Notes: a model not told the origin generated them from the sequence alone. A stretch of 64,000 bases of DNA from Vibrio sp. 14G-20 (GCF_026241515.1 NZ_JAPHPW010000003.1:62001-126000); one strand, 5' to 3'; positions 49,884-59,422 are shown, counted from the stretch's first letter. A program made the numbers and translations.

Positions 49884-50699
49884 ATGAACAAGTTCACAGT
49901 AGACAATCAATCGATGGCGTACCTAGATGAAGGTCAAGGCCCTGTTGTTGTACTCGGCCACAGCTACCTTTGGGATAGTGCAATGTGGAAGCCGCAGATC
50001 GAAGCATTAAAAACTCAGTATCGCTGTATTGTTCCAGAGCTTTGGTCTCATGGTGAATCTCAAGCTGCACCAGCTTCGATGCGTAATTTGAAAGATTACG
50101 CTCAGCACGTTTTGGCTCTGCTTGATCATTTAGAAGTCGAAGAGTTTTCCGTTGTCGGCTTATCGGTTGGCGGTATGTGGGGTACTGAGTTAGCGGAACT
50201 TGCACCTGCACGTATTAAGTCTTTGGTTCTAATGGATACTTTTGTAGGCCTAGAGCCAGAAGTTGCCCACGCCAAATACTTCAGCATGTTAGATACCATC
50301 ACTCAAACCAAGATGGTACCTCAACCGATTGTTGAAGCGGTGGTTCCACTGTTCTTCGCCAATGATGCTCAAACCAACACGCCAGCTTTAGTGGAAGGTT
50401 TTACCCAGCAGTTATCAGCTCTTGAGGGCGAGAACGCTGAAGAAGTGGCACGAATTGGCCGAATGGTGTTTGGACGTCGCGATATGATTGAATCGGTAGA
50501 GAACTTTGCTCTGCCTGTTTTGATTGCTGTAGGGCAAGAAGATAAGCCACGCCCAGTGCTTGAATCTTACCTAATGCACGACTGCATTACGGGCAGTGAG
50601 TTAGTGGTGATTCCAGGCGCTGGTCATATTAGCTCGCTTGAGCAACCAGAGTTTGTGAACACAATGCTGAAGACGTTTTTAGATAAACATCTGCTGTAA
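49884..50699 (+). CDS. Alpha/beta-fold hydrolase
   Basis: A 271-residue soluble hydrolase. The nucleophile elbow GLSVGG (about 92-97) supplies the serine; the acid is probably in VGQEDKPRP and the histidine in GAGHISSLEQP. It resembles 3-oxoadipate enol-lactonase-like enzymes, but no aromatic-degradation genes are near, so the substrate is open. GGGAAGAAA precedes ATG 49884. Single-gene unit with a terminator that overlaps the end of plsY. Confidence 0.85.
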   Translation: MNKFTVDNQSMAYLDEGQGPVVVLGHSYLWDSAMWKPQIEALKTQYRCIVPELWSHGESQAAPASMRNLKDYAQHVLALLDHLEVEEFSVVGLSVGGMWGTELAELAPARIKSLVLMDTFVGLEPEVAHAKYFSMLDTITQTKMVPQPIVEAVVPLFFANDAQTNTPALVEGFTQQLSALEGENAEEVARIGRMVFGRRDMIESVENFALPVLIAVGQEDKPRPVLESYLMHDCITGSELVVIPGAGHISSLEQPEFVNTMLKTFLDKHLL

Positions 50700-50772
50700 G
50701 TTTTTAAATACTAAATAGTATTGCTCGACTGAGATTTGTGTCGGTTTGAGTTTATCTCGGTTTAAAAATGGT

Positions 50773-50808
50773 TCGGCTTAGACATGACAGTTTAAGCCGA
50801 TTTTTTTT
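50773..50808 (+). terminator. Terminator of the hydrolase gene, overlapping plsY
   Basis: An 8-bp stem TCGGCTTA/TAAGCCGA (50773-50780, 50793-50800) is followed by eight T residues. The right arm and T tract are also the last seven codons and stop of plsY on the other strand. Confidence 0.85.
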
Positions 50809-51388
50809 GTCCGAGTTTTGGCTCGCTGCCATCGAGAAGGCGGCGAATATTCTGATGGTGACGCAACACAATCAAGCAACACAGCATGGCTACTGGCAGT
50901 GTGTATTGAGGTTTGACTAACCAAGCGTAGAAAGGCGCAAGTAAGACGGTGACCAGTGCCGCTAACGAAGAGTAGCGAAACAAGAATGCTACAACCAACC
51001 AAGTCGCCATGATCATGCCTGTTAAATCGAATCCAATTGGGGCGATGGCTCCAAGTGCGGTTGCGACGCCTTTACCACCTTTGAAGTGGAAGAATATTGG
51101 GTACATATGACCAAGACACGCGGCAATCGCCACAACCCCTAGCATGATGGGATCGATCTTGAGGTAGTAGCCAAACCAGACTGGGATAGTACCTTTCAGC
51201 ATGTCACACAGGAGGACGGCAGCTGCTGCGCCTTTACCGCCAACGCGTAGCACATTGGTAGCACCAGGGTTATTGGAGCCCACCGTTCTTGGATCAGGAA
51301 GTCTTAAAACTCGGCATATCAAGACCGCACTAGAGATTGAACCTAGTAAATAGGCTGCAATGATCATGATAAGTGCCAATGGGGTCAT
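50792..51388 (-). CDS. plsY: Glycerol-3-phosphate acyltransferase PlsY
   Basis: Transfers acyl groups from acyl-phosphate to glycerol-3-phosphate, the first step of phosphatidate synthesis. A 198-residue membrane protein with about five helices. The three family motifs are visible: [26 protein letters not shown] and [13 protein letters not shown]. It diverges from folB. The final codons (KKSA) lie inside the terminator of the neighbouring gene. Confidence 0.95.
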   Translation of the reverse strand: MTPLALIMIIAAYLLGSISSAVLICRVLRLPDPRTVGSNNPGATNVLRVGGKGAAAAVLLCDMLKGTIPVWFGYYLKIDPIMLGVVAIAACLGHMYPIFFHFKGGKGVATALGAIAPIGFDLTGMIMATWLVVAFLFRYSSLAALVTVLLAPFYAWLVKPQYTLPVAMLCCLIVLRHHQNIRRLLDGSEPKLGQKKSA

Positions 51389-51526
51389 GTCTTTCCTTAA
51401 ACGGTTATAAGCCTAACGATGGGAAAATAATGCTCAATCCAAGAGTAATTGATATCATATCCGGAATTACGCAAATAATACGTTTTTTTCCCCCATATGG
51501 GTATCCGACCTCTAAAAGGACAAGTC

Positions 51527-51886
51527 ATGGCACTGGATAAAGTTTTCATTGAACAGCTAGAAGTAATTACAACGATCGGTGTTTACGATTGGGAACAAGA
51601 GATTAAACAAAAACTTGTGCTTGATATTGAAATGGCTCATGACAATCGCCCTGCAGGTAAGAGTGATGATGTAGTTGACGCTTTGGACTACTCGACAGTG
51701 AGTACTGCCGTGCTTGACCACATTGCGAATGGCCGATTCCTATTGGTTGAACGTGTGGCAGAAGAAGTCGCTGAATTGATCATGACTCAATTCTCTGTGC
51801 CGTGGATTAAAATCCGCTTAGCGAAACCTGGCGCAGTGCCACAAGCAAAAGCCGTTGGCGTGATCATTGAACGAGGTCAAGCATGA
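51527..51886 (+). CDS. folB: Dihydroneopterin aldolase
   Basis: Cleaves dihydroneopterin to 6-hydroxymethyl-dihydropterin in folate synthesis. I start at ATG 51527 (MALDKVFIEQLEV), seven bases after AAAGGA, giving 119 residues; a longer frame begins at 51497. GVYDWEQEIKQ and LVERVAEEVAEL are typical. It overlaps folK by four bases (ATGA), the enzyme using its product. Confidence 0.95.
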   Translation: MALDKVFIEQLEVITTIGVYDWEQEIKQKLVLDIEMAHDNRPAGKSDDVVDALDYSTVSTAVLDHIANGRFLLVERVAEEVAELIMTQFSVPWIKIRLAKPGAVPQAKAVGVIIERGQA

Positions 51887-52365
51887 CAGTAGCCTATGTT
51901 GGTGTTGGCACGAACATAGATCGCGACAAGCATGCAAAGGTGGCATGGACAGAGCTTCAATCGTTAGGGACTAATCTTAAATGCTCTAAAATCTATCACT
52001 GTGAGCCCGTGGGTTTTAATAGCCATCCGTTTTATAACTTTGTGATAGAACTCGACACATCACTCTCATTGACTGAATTTTCACAGAAACTGCGTAAAAT
52101 TGAGTTTAAATGGGGTCGTTCTCAAGACGCTCATAAGCTTCAAGATCGAAAGCTCGATCTTGATATTGTGCTGTTTGGAGAGGTGGTTTCTGAGAGCGAT
52201 CCAGAATTACCACGCAGTGATATCTACAAATATCCTTTTGTAACACAACCGCTTTATGATCTTTGTCCTGCGAGAGTGATCCCGCAAGACGGAAGAACCG
52301 TCAGTGAAATATGGCAGAAGATGCAGCAATTAGACTCGCTCTCTGTCGTAGATATAAAACTATAA
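51883..52365 (+). CDS. folK: Hydroxymethyl-dihydropterin pyrophosphokinase
   Basis: Transfers pyrophosphate from ATP to 6-hydroxymethyl-dihydropterin, next after FolB. The 160 residues show YVGVGTNI at the N-terminus, FYNFVIEL and the metal-binding RKLDLDIVLFG. It is more divergent from E. coli FolK than the other genes here; many vibrios carry another folK beside pcnB, so this may be a second copy specialised to the folB pair. Translationally coupled to folB. Confidence 0.9.
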   Translation: MTVAYVGVGTNIDRDKHAKVAWTELQSLGTNLKCSKIYHCEPVGFNSHPFYNFVIELDTSLSLTEFSQKLRKIEFKWGRSQDAHKLQDRKLDLDIVLFGEVVSESDPELPRSDIYKYPFVTQPLYDLCPARVIPQDGRTVSEIWQKMQQLDSLSVVDIKL

Positions 52366-52380
52366 TTTTTAAGGTAAGTA

Positions 52381-53184
52381 ATGAGTTATTTTGAAGCATT
52401 TATATTGGCGTTGGTGCAAGGCTTTACTGAGTTTTTACCTATTTCCAGTTCTGCACACCTAATCCTTCCTTCTGCTGTTTTAGGTTGGGAAGATCAAGGC
52501 TTGGCCTTTGATGTTGCTGTCCACGTAGGTACTTTGGCTGCCGTCGTTATCTATTTCCGTAAAGAAGTGGTCTCTCTGTTGAGCGCATTCTTTGGATCTA
52601 TCTTTAAGGGTGATCGCAGCAAAGAAGCGAAGCTAGCGTGGATGATTATTCTCGCAACGATTCCAGCGTGTATCTTTGGTTTGTTGATGAAAGATATTGT
52701 TGAGCTTTACTTGCGCAGTGCATGGGTGATCGCGACGACAACGATTATCTTTGGCCTATTGCTATGGTGGGTGGATAAGAACTCAAGCTTACGCGATGAT
52801 GAATACCAAGCAGGTTGGAAAAAGGCGTTGTTTATCGGTCTTGCTCAAGCAATGGCGATAATCCCAGGCACATCTCGTTCTGGCGCAACCATTACCGCGG
52901 CACTTTATCTTGGTTTCACACGTGAAGCAGCGGCTCGATTCTCTTTCTTGATGTCTATCCCAATCATCACTCTGGCTGGTGGTTACTTAGGTCTTAAGTT
53001 GGTGACAAGCGGTGACCAAATCCATGTTGGCACTTTGCTAACGGGCGTTGCAGTGTCTTTCATCAGTGCTTACATCTGTATTCACTTCTTCTTGAAGCTT
53101 ATTTCACGCATGGGCATGACACCGTTCGTTATCTATCGCCTGATTCTAGGTTGTGGTCTGTTTGCTTTCTTGATGATGCAATAA
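52381..53184 (+). CDS. uppP: Undecaprenyl-diphosphate phosphatase
   Basis: UppP (BacA) recycles undecaprenyl pyrophosphate for cell-wall and glycan synthesis and gives bacitracin resistance. A 267-residue multi-helix protein with both signature motifs: [15 protein letters not shown] (14-28) and [18 protein letters not shown] (about 161-178). It follows folK by 15 bp and probably shares its transcript, ending at the terminator at 53221. Confidence 0.96.
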   Translation: MSYFEAFILALVQGFTEFLPISSSAHLILPSAVLGWEDQGLAFDVAVHVGTLAAVVIYFRKEVVSLLSAFFGSIFKGDRSKEAKLAWMIILATIPACIFGLLMKDIVELYLRSAWVIATTTIIFGLLLWWVDKNSSLRDDEYQAGWKKALFIGLAQAMAIIPGTSRSGATITAALYLGFTREAAARFSFLMSIPIITLAGGYLGLKLVTSGDQIHVGTLLTGVAVSFISAYICIHFFLKLISRMGMTPFVIYRLILGCGLFAFLMMQ

Positions 53185-53220
53185 AAAGTGCTTATTTAGC
53201 ACCCTACAGGTTGAAACGAA

Positions 53221-53246
53221 AAACCCGCTTAATCGCGGGTTTTTTA
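53221..53246 (+). terminator. Terminator of folB-folK-uppP
   Basis: An 8-bp stem AAACCCGC/GCGGGTTT (53221-53228, 53235-53242) with a T run following. Confidence 0.85.
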
Positions 53247-53272
53247 ATGCGTGTTTACTAGCGCAGTGAAGA

Positions 53273-54541
53273 TTAACTATTAGAGAGTTCTGATAACGCG
53301 CTCTCAATCGCGGCAGCTCTGCGTTTCTCTTGTTCTTCTCGAATATCTTTACCTTGAAAACCATCGTCAATAATCGACTTCACTTCGACTTGAAGTGCCG
53401 CTTGGTAAGCCACTTCAAAACGCGCTTTCTGAGGGTAAAGCTGATCTTCTAATCCTTTACGGCCAGCATGATCGGCTTGGCAACAAAGCAAGATGTCGTT
53501 GAGTCTGTCTGGTTTACGCCAAACATCAAACTTGTTCAGAACCTTGAGGAAAGTTGTAGGTTTGAGTTCTCCTGCGCGATGGATATTAGAGTGTTGCTCA
53601 CACACTAACAGCGCGAGGTCTCTGAATTCATTAGGCACTCTTACTCTTTCACATAGCTTCTTAATGATCTTCAAGCCAGTATGACAATGCATTTTGTGGC
53701 TTGGCCATTGGACTTGTGGTGTGACGCCTTTGCCTAAGTCGTGCACTTGAGCTGCAAAGCGTACCGGTAGCGATGGGCTTAATAGTGCGGCTTGCTGAGC
53801 AACCATTAGAGTGTGTATACCCGTGTCGATCTCTGGGTGCCATTTTTCAGGTTGAGGCACACCAAACAGCGCGTCAATTTCAGGCAGCACAACAGCCAAT
53901 GCACCACACTCTTTCAGTACAGAAAGGAACACTTCAGGATGCGGAGTGCTAAGGGATTTATGCCACTCTTGCCAAACTCGCTCTGCCGTAAGATGTGCCA
54001 GTTCACCGGATTGAACGATTTCACTCATCATCACCATGGTTTCTGGTGCAACCGTAAAGTTGAGATGATGGAGTTTGGCGGCGAAGCGAGCCACACGCAG
54101 CACACGCAGAGGATCTTCAACAAAAGCATCCGAGACGTGCCTTAGAACACGATCAGAGAGATCTTCCTGGCCATGGTAAGGATCGTAAAGCTGGCCTTTA
54201 TCGTCTTGAGCAATGGCGTTGATGGTCAGATCTCGGCGCATCAGATCTTCTTCCAAACTTACGTCTGGAGCGAAGTAACACTCGAAGCCTGTGTAACCCG
54301 AGCCTGATTTTCTCTCAGTGCGAGCCAGTGCGTGCTCTTCTTTGGTTTTTGGGTGTAAGAATACGGGGAAATCTTTTCCCACAGCAGTAAAGCCAAGGTT
54401 TTCCATCTCTTGAGGAGTACTCCCTACCACGACCCAGTCTCTATCATAACTATCAATATTGAGTAGCTTATCGCGCACTGCTCCACCGACTAGATAGCGT
54501 TGTAGCCCGTTGCCTTTTGGTAGGCTATCGTAAATTTGCAA
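53273..54541 (-). CDS. cca: CCA-adding tRNA nucleotidyltransferase
   Basis: Adds or repairs the 3' CCA of tRNA. I start at TTG 54541, five bases after GAGGTGATAAG on the minus strand; no ATG, GTG or TTG lies closer to the conserved core, and the longer frame to 54589 lacks a site. That gives 422 residues. The core YLVGGAVRD begins at residue 16, while in E. coli it begins at residue 4; an extra 11-12 residues (DSLPKGNGLQR) are inserted after the QIY. Nucleotidyl motif RDWVVVGST, RRDLTINA, EDPLRVLR and the HD phosphohydrolase site VHDLGKG are intact. Confidence 0.93.
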   Translation of the reverse strand: MQIYDSLPKGNGLQRYLVGGAVRDKLLNIDSYDRDWVVVGSTPQEMENLGFTAVGKDFPVFLHPKTKEEHALARTERKSGSGYTGFECYFAPDVSLEEDLMRRDLTINAIAQDDKGQLYDPYHGQEDLSDRVLRHVSDAFVEDPLRVLRVARFAAKLHHLNFTVAPETMVMMSEIVQSGELAHLTAERVWQEWHKSLSTPHPEVFLSVLKECGALAVVLPEIDALFGVPQPEKWHPEIDTGIHTLMVAQQAALLSPSLPVRFAAQVHDLGKGVTPQVQWPSHKMHCHTGLKIIKKLCERVRVPNEFRDLALLVCEQHSNIHRAGELKPTTFLKVLNKFDVWRKPDRLNDILLCCQADHAGRKGLEDQLYPQKARFEVAYQAALQVEVKSIIDDGFQGKDIREEQEKRRAAAIESALSELSNS

Positions 54542-54625
54542 CTTATCACCTCGAAATGTTTTATCACTGCTGGACTTTACTGCAAGCAATGGTACTTTCC
54601 ATTAATCGTAATTATAGGGCAGCAC

Positions 54626-56296
54626 ATGTATAAGGAATATTTTGGCTTCGTTGAGATGCCATTTTCGATTGTACCAAATTCTCGCTACTTGTTTTTGAGT
54701 CAGCGCCATCAAGAAGCGATGCAGAACCTACAAGCCGGTTTAGGCGAGGGTGGGGGCTTTGCGATGCTTACTGGTGAGGTTGGTACAGGGAAAACAACGG
54801 TCGCTAAGGCGATGTTGTCTTCATTGGATAGTCATACTCAGGCTGGCCTTATACTTAACCCTACGTTTTCCAATACAGATTTACTTGAAGCTATCTGCGA
54901 TGAGTTTGAGGTCGAGTACCCAGAACAGGCATCGTTGAAACAGCTCAGTCAGGCTATTCATTATTTTCTACTTGATAGCCATGCCGAAGGCATTCAAACC
55001 CTATTGGTGATCGATGAAGCCCAACATCTCGCTGCCGATGTGTTGGAGCAGCTACGCCTTCTAACAAACTTGGAAACCGACAGTCGTAAATTGTTAAAAG
55101 TACTGTTGGTCGGCCAGCCTGAATTACAACAGCACTTACAAACTACGCAGCTACGTCAGCTAGCGCAGCGCATTACTGGTCGTTATCACTTACTGCCTCT
55201 TAATACTGAAGAAACGGGCAAGTATATCGCGTTTCGTTTAGAGACGGCGGGTGGCGAGCAGATGTTGTTTTCGAACCGCTCTATCAAGCTGATTGCTCAA
55301 TACACGCATGGTATTCCAAGGCTCATTAACTTGGTGTGTGATAAAGCACTGCAGTTGGCTTTTCATGATGGTGAGCAGCTACCGAGCAATGAAACGGTTA
55401 ATCGAGCGTGTCAGCAGGTTATGGCTTTTCAGGCTGATGTGTATCATGTTGAGAAGCCACGTAGCATCGGTATTGCGCCAAAACTGTTCCAATACGCAGG
55501 CATTGCCACATTAAGTGTTGGCCTCGCGGTAGCAACTTTTAATTTCACGCCATCCTATATCGATTCATGGTTACCTGCAGAGACGGAAAGTGAAGCTAAA
55601 ACCGAAGTGCTGGAACATGCACAGCGCTCATTGGTCGCAGATACGGCTAAGTTGGCGGCAGATCCGAAGCCTTCAAAGTTTGCATTACCACAAGATATCC
55701 AACAGCATTTAATGCAAGGGACTAACCGTTCTCTTGCGATTAAGGATTTGTATACGCTCTGGGGCTATCAATCTTCACTGCGTGATGGCTTGTGCTTAAC
55801 TGAGCCACAAAGTGTCTTTGTGTGCGAGCAGCAGCAGGCCAATTTGGATACATTGTTAGAACTTGGTGTGCCTGTGGTACTTAATCTCGATATAGACCAA
55901 AAGCCAGTGTTTGCTGTGCTGTATGGCGTGTCTGAGGATTCTGTCGAGTTACTGGTGAATGAAAAGCTCTTAGTGATGCCGACGCAATCCTTAGAGCAAA
56001 TCTGGCAAGGCGATTATGTCGCTATTTGGAAACAGCCGTTACGAGAGACACTCAAAGAGGGCTATCAAGGTGAAGCGGTTGCTTTGCTTGACCTACTGCT
56101 TTCTGAAGTCTTGGGTGAAGTGGTGTCTGGTAGTGATGTATTTGATTATGAGTTAAAAATGAAAATCGAAGCATTTCAAACGTGGCAGGGTATGTCTGTT
56201 GATGGCATTGCAGGTAAGCGCACCTTGGCAAGATTGCAGAGATTAGCTCAACTCGATTCGCCTAAGTTGATGTCACTAGAAGGAGGGGAAAGCTAA
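54626..56296 (+). CDS. gspA: GspA/ExeA-type AAA ATPase
   Basis: GspA works with GspB to place the type II secretion secretin through peptidoglycan. Starting at ATG 54626 (MYKEYFGFVEMPF) gives 556 residues; the frame extends upstream to 54536 in a region overlapping cca. Walker A GEVGTGKTT (50-58), Walker B LLVIDEAQH, one transmembrane helix (about 290-308) and a C-terminal peptidoglycan-binding domain (about 495-545, QTWQGMSVDGIAGKRTL) are seen. Its stop overlaps the gspB start (TAATG). Confidence 0.9.
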   Translation: MYKEYFGFVEMPFSIVPNSRYLFLSQRHQEAMQNLQAGLGEGGGFAMLTGEVGTGKTTVAKAMLSSLDSHTQAGLILNPTFSNTDLLEAICDEFEVEYPEQASLKQLSQAIHYFLLDSHAEGIQTLLVIDEAQHLAADVLEQLRLLTNLETDSRKLLKVLLVGQPELQQHLQTTQLRQLAQRITGRYHLLPLNTEETGKYIAFRLETAGGEQMLFSNRSIKLIAQYTHGIPRLINLVCDKALQLAFHDGEQLPSNETVNRACQQVMAFQADVYHVEKPRSIGIAPKLFQYAGIATLSVGLAVATFNFTPSYIDSWLPAETESEAKTEVLEHAQRSLVADTAKLAADPKPSKFALPQDIQQHLMQGTNRSLAIKDLYTLWGYQSSLRDGLCLTEPQSVFVCEQQQANLDTLLELGVPVVLNLDIDQKPVFAVLYGVSEDSVELLVNEKLLVMPTQSLEQIWQGDYVAIWKQPLRETLKEGYQGEAVALLDLLLSEVLGEVVSGSDVFDYELKMKIEAFQTWQGMSVDGIAGKRTLARLQRLAQLDSPKLMSLEGGES

Positions 56297-57237
56297 TGTC
56301 ACGTATTATGCACGAGCTCAAACAGTCGCCTCACAAACCGTCTTCTATTAATAAACCCGCCTTCAAAGGCTACCAGAATCATCATGTTCCTAGTTCTGTA
56401 AAAGGGATGAGTAATAAACGAGGTTCATCGTTAGCGATGGGGTTGCTCTTAATCTTGGTTCCTTCTTTGTTGGTGGGTGGTGTCCTAGCTTATCAATCGT
56501 ATAGTCAACAACAAGAACCTGTGATCAAAACTGTCAACGTAGCTCTGCCAGAATCAAACGTTGAGCCTGTAATTGCTGATATAGCAAGCATGGATGCCGT
56601 GCTTGAGGAAGAAGATACCTTGTTTGCTGTTCGTCCTGCACCGGCGAGTCAATCGTTGAAAGCACTGCCACGCCAAGAGATGTATGCACAGATTGATTCA
56701 GGCGCTAATAGTTCAAATACTGCTAGTGGCTCAGCAGTGATCTTAGCGAATGCTGATAACAACAATCAAATGACAGCCAGTTCAGAGTCGTCACTTGCTC
56801 AGCCAAACACAAGCAATGAAATGAGCAATATGCAATCAAATAGTGACTTACAATCGGATAGTGATCTGCTGCAAGGGCTAGATCTCAGTGAGTTACCGCC
56901 TGATTTAGCATTGAAGCTTGAATCCATTATGGGTGAGCAACAAAGCGCTCCTGAGCCTATGGACTCTAGACCCGCAGGGCAAAGGGGTTCTCAGGTCATT
57001 GAGTTGGAAACGCACACCAATAGCTTATCAGGGGTATTACCTAAGTTAGACCTACAAACTCATATGTACTCGAGTAGCGAAACTAAGCGTTGGGTAAAAG
57101 TGAACGGTCAAGAAGTGGCGCAAGGAGATTGGATTGGACAAGACATTCAATTACTGGAGATTAAGCCACAATCGGTGATCATAGAGTTCAACCAGCAGAA
57201 GATAGAAATCCCAGCTCTGTACGAGTGGAAAGGTTAG
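56296..57237 (+). CDS. gspB: GspB/ExeB-type secretion protein
   Basis: The partner of GspA. A 313-residue protein with a short cytoplasmic part, one membrane helix (about 46-66), a long low-complexity serine/asparagine-rich periplasmic linker and a C-terminal domain (about 255-313: WVKVNGQEVAQGDWIGQDIQLLEIKPQSV, an SH3-like GspC/PilP-type fold) . Translationally coupled to gspA. The remaining type II secretion genes are not in this window. Confidence 0.88.
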   Translation: MSRIMHELKQSPHKPSSINKPAFKGYQNHHVPSSVKGMSNKRGSSLAMGLLLILVPSLLVGGVLAYQSYSQQQEPVIKTVNVALPESNVEPVIADIASMDAVLEEEDTLFAVRPAPASQSLKALPRQEMYAQIDSGANSSNTASGSAVILANADNNNQMTASSESSLAQPNTSNEMSNMQSNSDLQSDSDLLQGLDLSELPPDLALKLESIMGEQQSAPEPMDSRPAGQRGSQVIELETHTNSLSGVLPKLDLQTHMYSSSETKRWVKVNGQEVAQGDWIGQDIQLLEIKPQSVIIEFNQQKIEIPALYEWKG

Positions 57238-57270
57238 CGAGTTCTATAAGTATTTAGATAGCAGACAAAT

Positions 57271-57298
57271 AAAAAGGAGCACCTCGGTGCTCCTTTTT
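57271..57298. terminator. Bidirectional terminator between gspB and the SH3 gene
   Basis: A perfect 12-bp stem (57271-57282 with 57287-57298) with a CTCG loop. Its arms hold five A and five T residues, so it works on both strands. Confidence 0.92.
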
Positions 57299-57342
57299 GA
57301 TATTCGATACTGAATTTACTGTACCTGATACAAGCGTTAAGT

Positions 57343-57954
57343 CTACGCCCAACCGTTTGGTGATTTTCTGCGACGAGGCATGATGTGTGGCAGAACAAGG
57401 CCTAGAAGTAGACCAATACCCGCAACACCACCGCCGTACATGAAGTACTTCAATAGCAGGTCGTCTTTCTGAGTGTCTAGCTTAGCTCGCAGTTCACGGT
57501 TCTCGGTTTGAGAGCTCGTTAGCTGCTGGCTAATTTCACTGTAGTTCTGTTCAAGCTCAGCAATCTGTTTGTTACGAGAATCTAGAGAGCTCGCTAGGCC
57601 AGCTTTTTCACTGTCAGCACTTTGACGAGCGTTTGCGAGCTTGCCTTTAACTTCTGTCAGCTCTTTCTCTAGCTTAGGCATACGCAGTGCCATGCTCTCT
57701 TGAGTATTTACAAACTTGCTTTCAACCCAACCTTTACGGCCACGGTTGTCTTGAATTTGGGTGTAACCCGTACTCTTGTTAGTTTGTAGGTATGTAATCT
57801 TTTCACCAGCATCAACACTACCGATGATACGGAATGTGTTGTTTGGGCCAGAATGCATATAAGTAAATAGTTTGTCAGCAATATAACGGTCTTGTGCAAA
57901 GGCAGCTGGAGCCGCAAGCATTGCGAACAAAACTAAGCTAATCAGTTTTTTCAC
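57343..57954 (-). CDS. SH3-domain membrane protein (YgiM type, TIGR04211)
   Basis: A 203-residue exported protein: signal peptide (about 1-20, cleaved at AFA-Q), bacterial SH3 domain (about 25-90, RYIADKLFTYMHSGPNNTFRIIGSV), a coiled coil (about 95-165) and a C-terminal membrane helix (about 172-192) ending in a basic tail. E. coli YgiM has the same plan and is also near cca. Function is unknown; peptidoglycan binding is suggested by the SH3 fold. Confidence 0.85.
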   Translation of the reverse strand: MKKLISLVLFAMLAAPAAFAQDRYIADKLFTYMHSGPNNTFRIIGSVDAGEKITYLQTNKSTGYTQIQDNRGRKGWVESKFVNTQESMALRMPKLEKELTEVKGKLANARQSADSEKAGLASSLDSRNKQIAELEQNYSEISQQLTSSQTENRELRAKLDTQKDDLLLKYFMYGGGVAGIGLLLGLVLPHIMPRRRKSPNGWA

Positions 57955-58045
57955 AGTAAATCCCTTAACGATTCAAATTGGGTAGGCGTATGAGTCAGCC
58001 TCAATGAGCAAATAATATTTAGTTTCTTTATGCGGTGCAACAAAG

Positions 58046-58067
58046 AAGGGAGGCAAAGCCTCCCTTT
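58046..58067 (-). terminator. Probable terminator of pit
   Basis: A 9-bp stem AAGGGAGGC/GCCTCCCTT (58046-58054, 58058-58066) with a 3-nt loop and CTTTGTT after it on the minus strand. A second 7-bp dyad, CGCTAGT/ACTAGCG, lies closer to the gene at 58133-58150. Confidence 0.6.
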
Positions 58068-58159
58068 CTGTGCGTTTGAGTCAATAATGACATGGCATTT
58101 ACATATCGTTACTGAAGCTCACATTATTCTGACGCTAGTATTCACTAGCGCAGTCGCGA

Positions 58160-59422
58160 TTACATAGTAAATGCAGCTTGAATTGCGTAGAAGAACACAA
58201 CAGCAAGTAGAGCACCTGCTGGTAGTGTCACAATCCAAGAAGCCACGATATTACGTACAACGCCTAAGTTTAGTGCTGCGATACCACGAGCAAAGCCAAC
58301 GCCTAATACTGCACCAACGAGTGTTTGTGTAGTAGAGATTGGAAGACCAGTGCCTGAAGCTAGTACAACCGTACATGCAGTTGCAAGTTGTGCTGCAAAG
58401 CCACGGCTTGGTGTTAATTCTGTAATACCAGTACCAACGGTTGCCATTACTTTATGACCCATTGTTGCAAGGCCAACAACGATACCGAAGCCACCTAGAG
58501 GAAGAATCCACCATGCGATAGTGCTCTTACCTGTGATTTCACCCATGTGCTCAACGGTTGATACAACAGCCGACAGTGGACCAATCGCGTTAGCAACGTC
58601 GTTTGAACCGTGTGCAAATGCCATCGCACAAGCTGTGATAACCATTAGTACAGAGAAGATGCCTTCAACACCTGCAAAGCCGTGGTCTTCTTCGCGGTTA
58701 GCAAATTTCTTCTGGATGTATAGGTAACCACCGATCATAACAAGCGCAGAAACGGCAGCAGCCCAAACCCATGCTTCAGTGTTGCTTAGGTGAAGACCAA
58801 CGTGCTTAAGACCTTTCTTGATGGTTACAAGTGCAATTACCATTGTTGTAATGAACATGTATACCGGTACAAAGCGCTTCGCGTTGAATAGCGGGTTCTC
58901 AGTATCAAAAATCAGTCGTTGAGCACTTACAAATATGACGTAAGCGAAGAAGCCGGAAATAACGGGTGTGATAATCCAACTGCCCACAATACCTTGAACA
59001 CTGTTCCAGTCTACAGCTTCAGTACCTACAGAAATACAAGCAAAACCGATGATTGCACCGATGATTGAGTGAGTCGTTGATACCGGCCAGCCCATGTAAG
59101 AAGCGAGAAGCAGCCATGTACCTGCAGCAAGAAGTGCTGACATCATGCCGTACACAAGTACATCTGGTTGATGAGCGAATAGAGATGTTTCGATAACACC
59201 TTTACGGATCGTGTCTGTTACTTCGCCACCCGCAAGGTAAGCACCTGCGAATTCAAAGATCATTGCGATAATGATCGCTTGTTTAACGGTTAGAGCTTTA
59301 GAGCCTACTGAGGTGCCCATTGCGTTCGCAACGTCATTTGCACCAATACCAATAGCCATCAAGAAACCGAAAGCTGCTGCAACAATAATCAGGACAGTGC
59401 CGTAGTTAGCAAGGATATCCAT
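58160..59422 (-). CDS. pit: Low-affinity phosphate transporter Pit
   Basis: A 420-residue PiT-family carrier taking up phosphate (as metal phosphate) with protons. Both inverted PD001131-type signatures are present: GANDVANAMGTSVGSKALT near the N-terminus and GSNDVANAIGPLSAV in the second half, separated by a soluble loop. About ten helices. It follows the DUF47 gene at 128 bp, a standard pairing. GTG/ATG choice: ATG 59422. Confidence 0.94.
   Translation of the reverse strand: MDILANYGTVLIIVAAAFGFLMAIGIGANDVANAMGTSVGSKALTVKQAIIIAMIFEFAGAYLAGGEVTDTIRKGVIETSLFAHQPDVLVYGMMSALLAAGTWLLLASYMGWPVSTTHSIIGAIIGFACISVGTEAVDWNSVQGIVGSWIITPVISGFFAYVIFVSAQRLIFDTENPLFNAKRFVPVYMFITTMVIALVTIKKGLKHVGLHLSNTEAWVWAAAVSALVMIGGYLYIQKKFANREEDHGFAGVEGIFSVLMVITACAMAFAHGSNDVANAIGPLSAVVSTVEHMGEITGKSTIAWWILPLGGFGIVVGLATMGHKVMATVGTGITELTPSRGFAAQLATACTVVLASGTGLPISTTQTLVGAVLGVGFARGIAALNLGVVRNIVASWIVTLPAGALLAVVFFYAIQAAFTM

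Noticed and set aside
54536..54625. Thirty extra N-terminal codons for gspA
   Set aside because: They overlap the cca start and ribosome site, and the family begins at MYKEYFGF; ATG 54626 fits better.
58133..58150. CGCTAGT/ACTAGCG hairpin after pit as terminator
   Set aside because: Seven base pairs but no T run on either side; the hairpin at 58046 is the better candidate.
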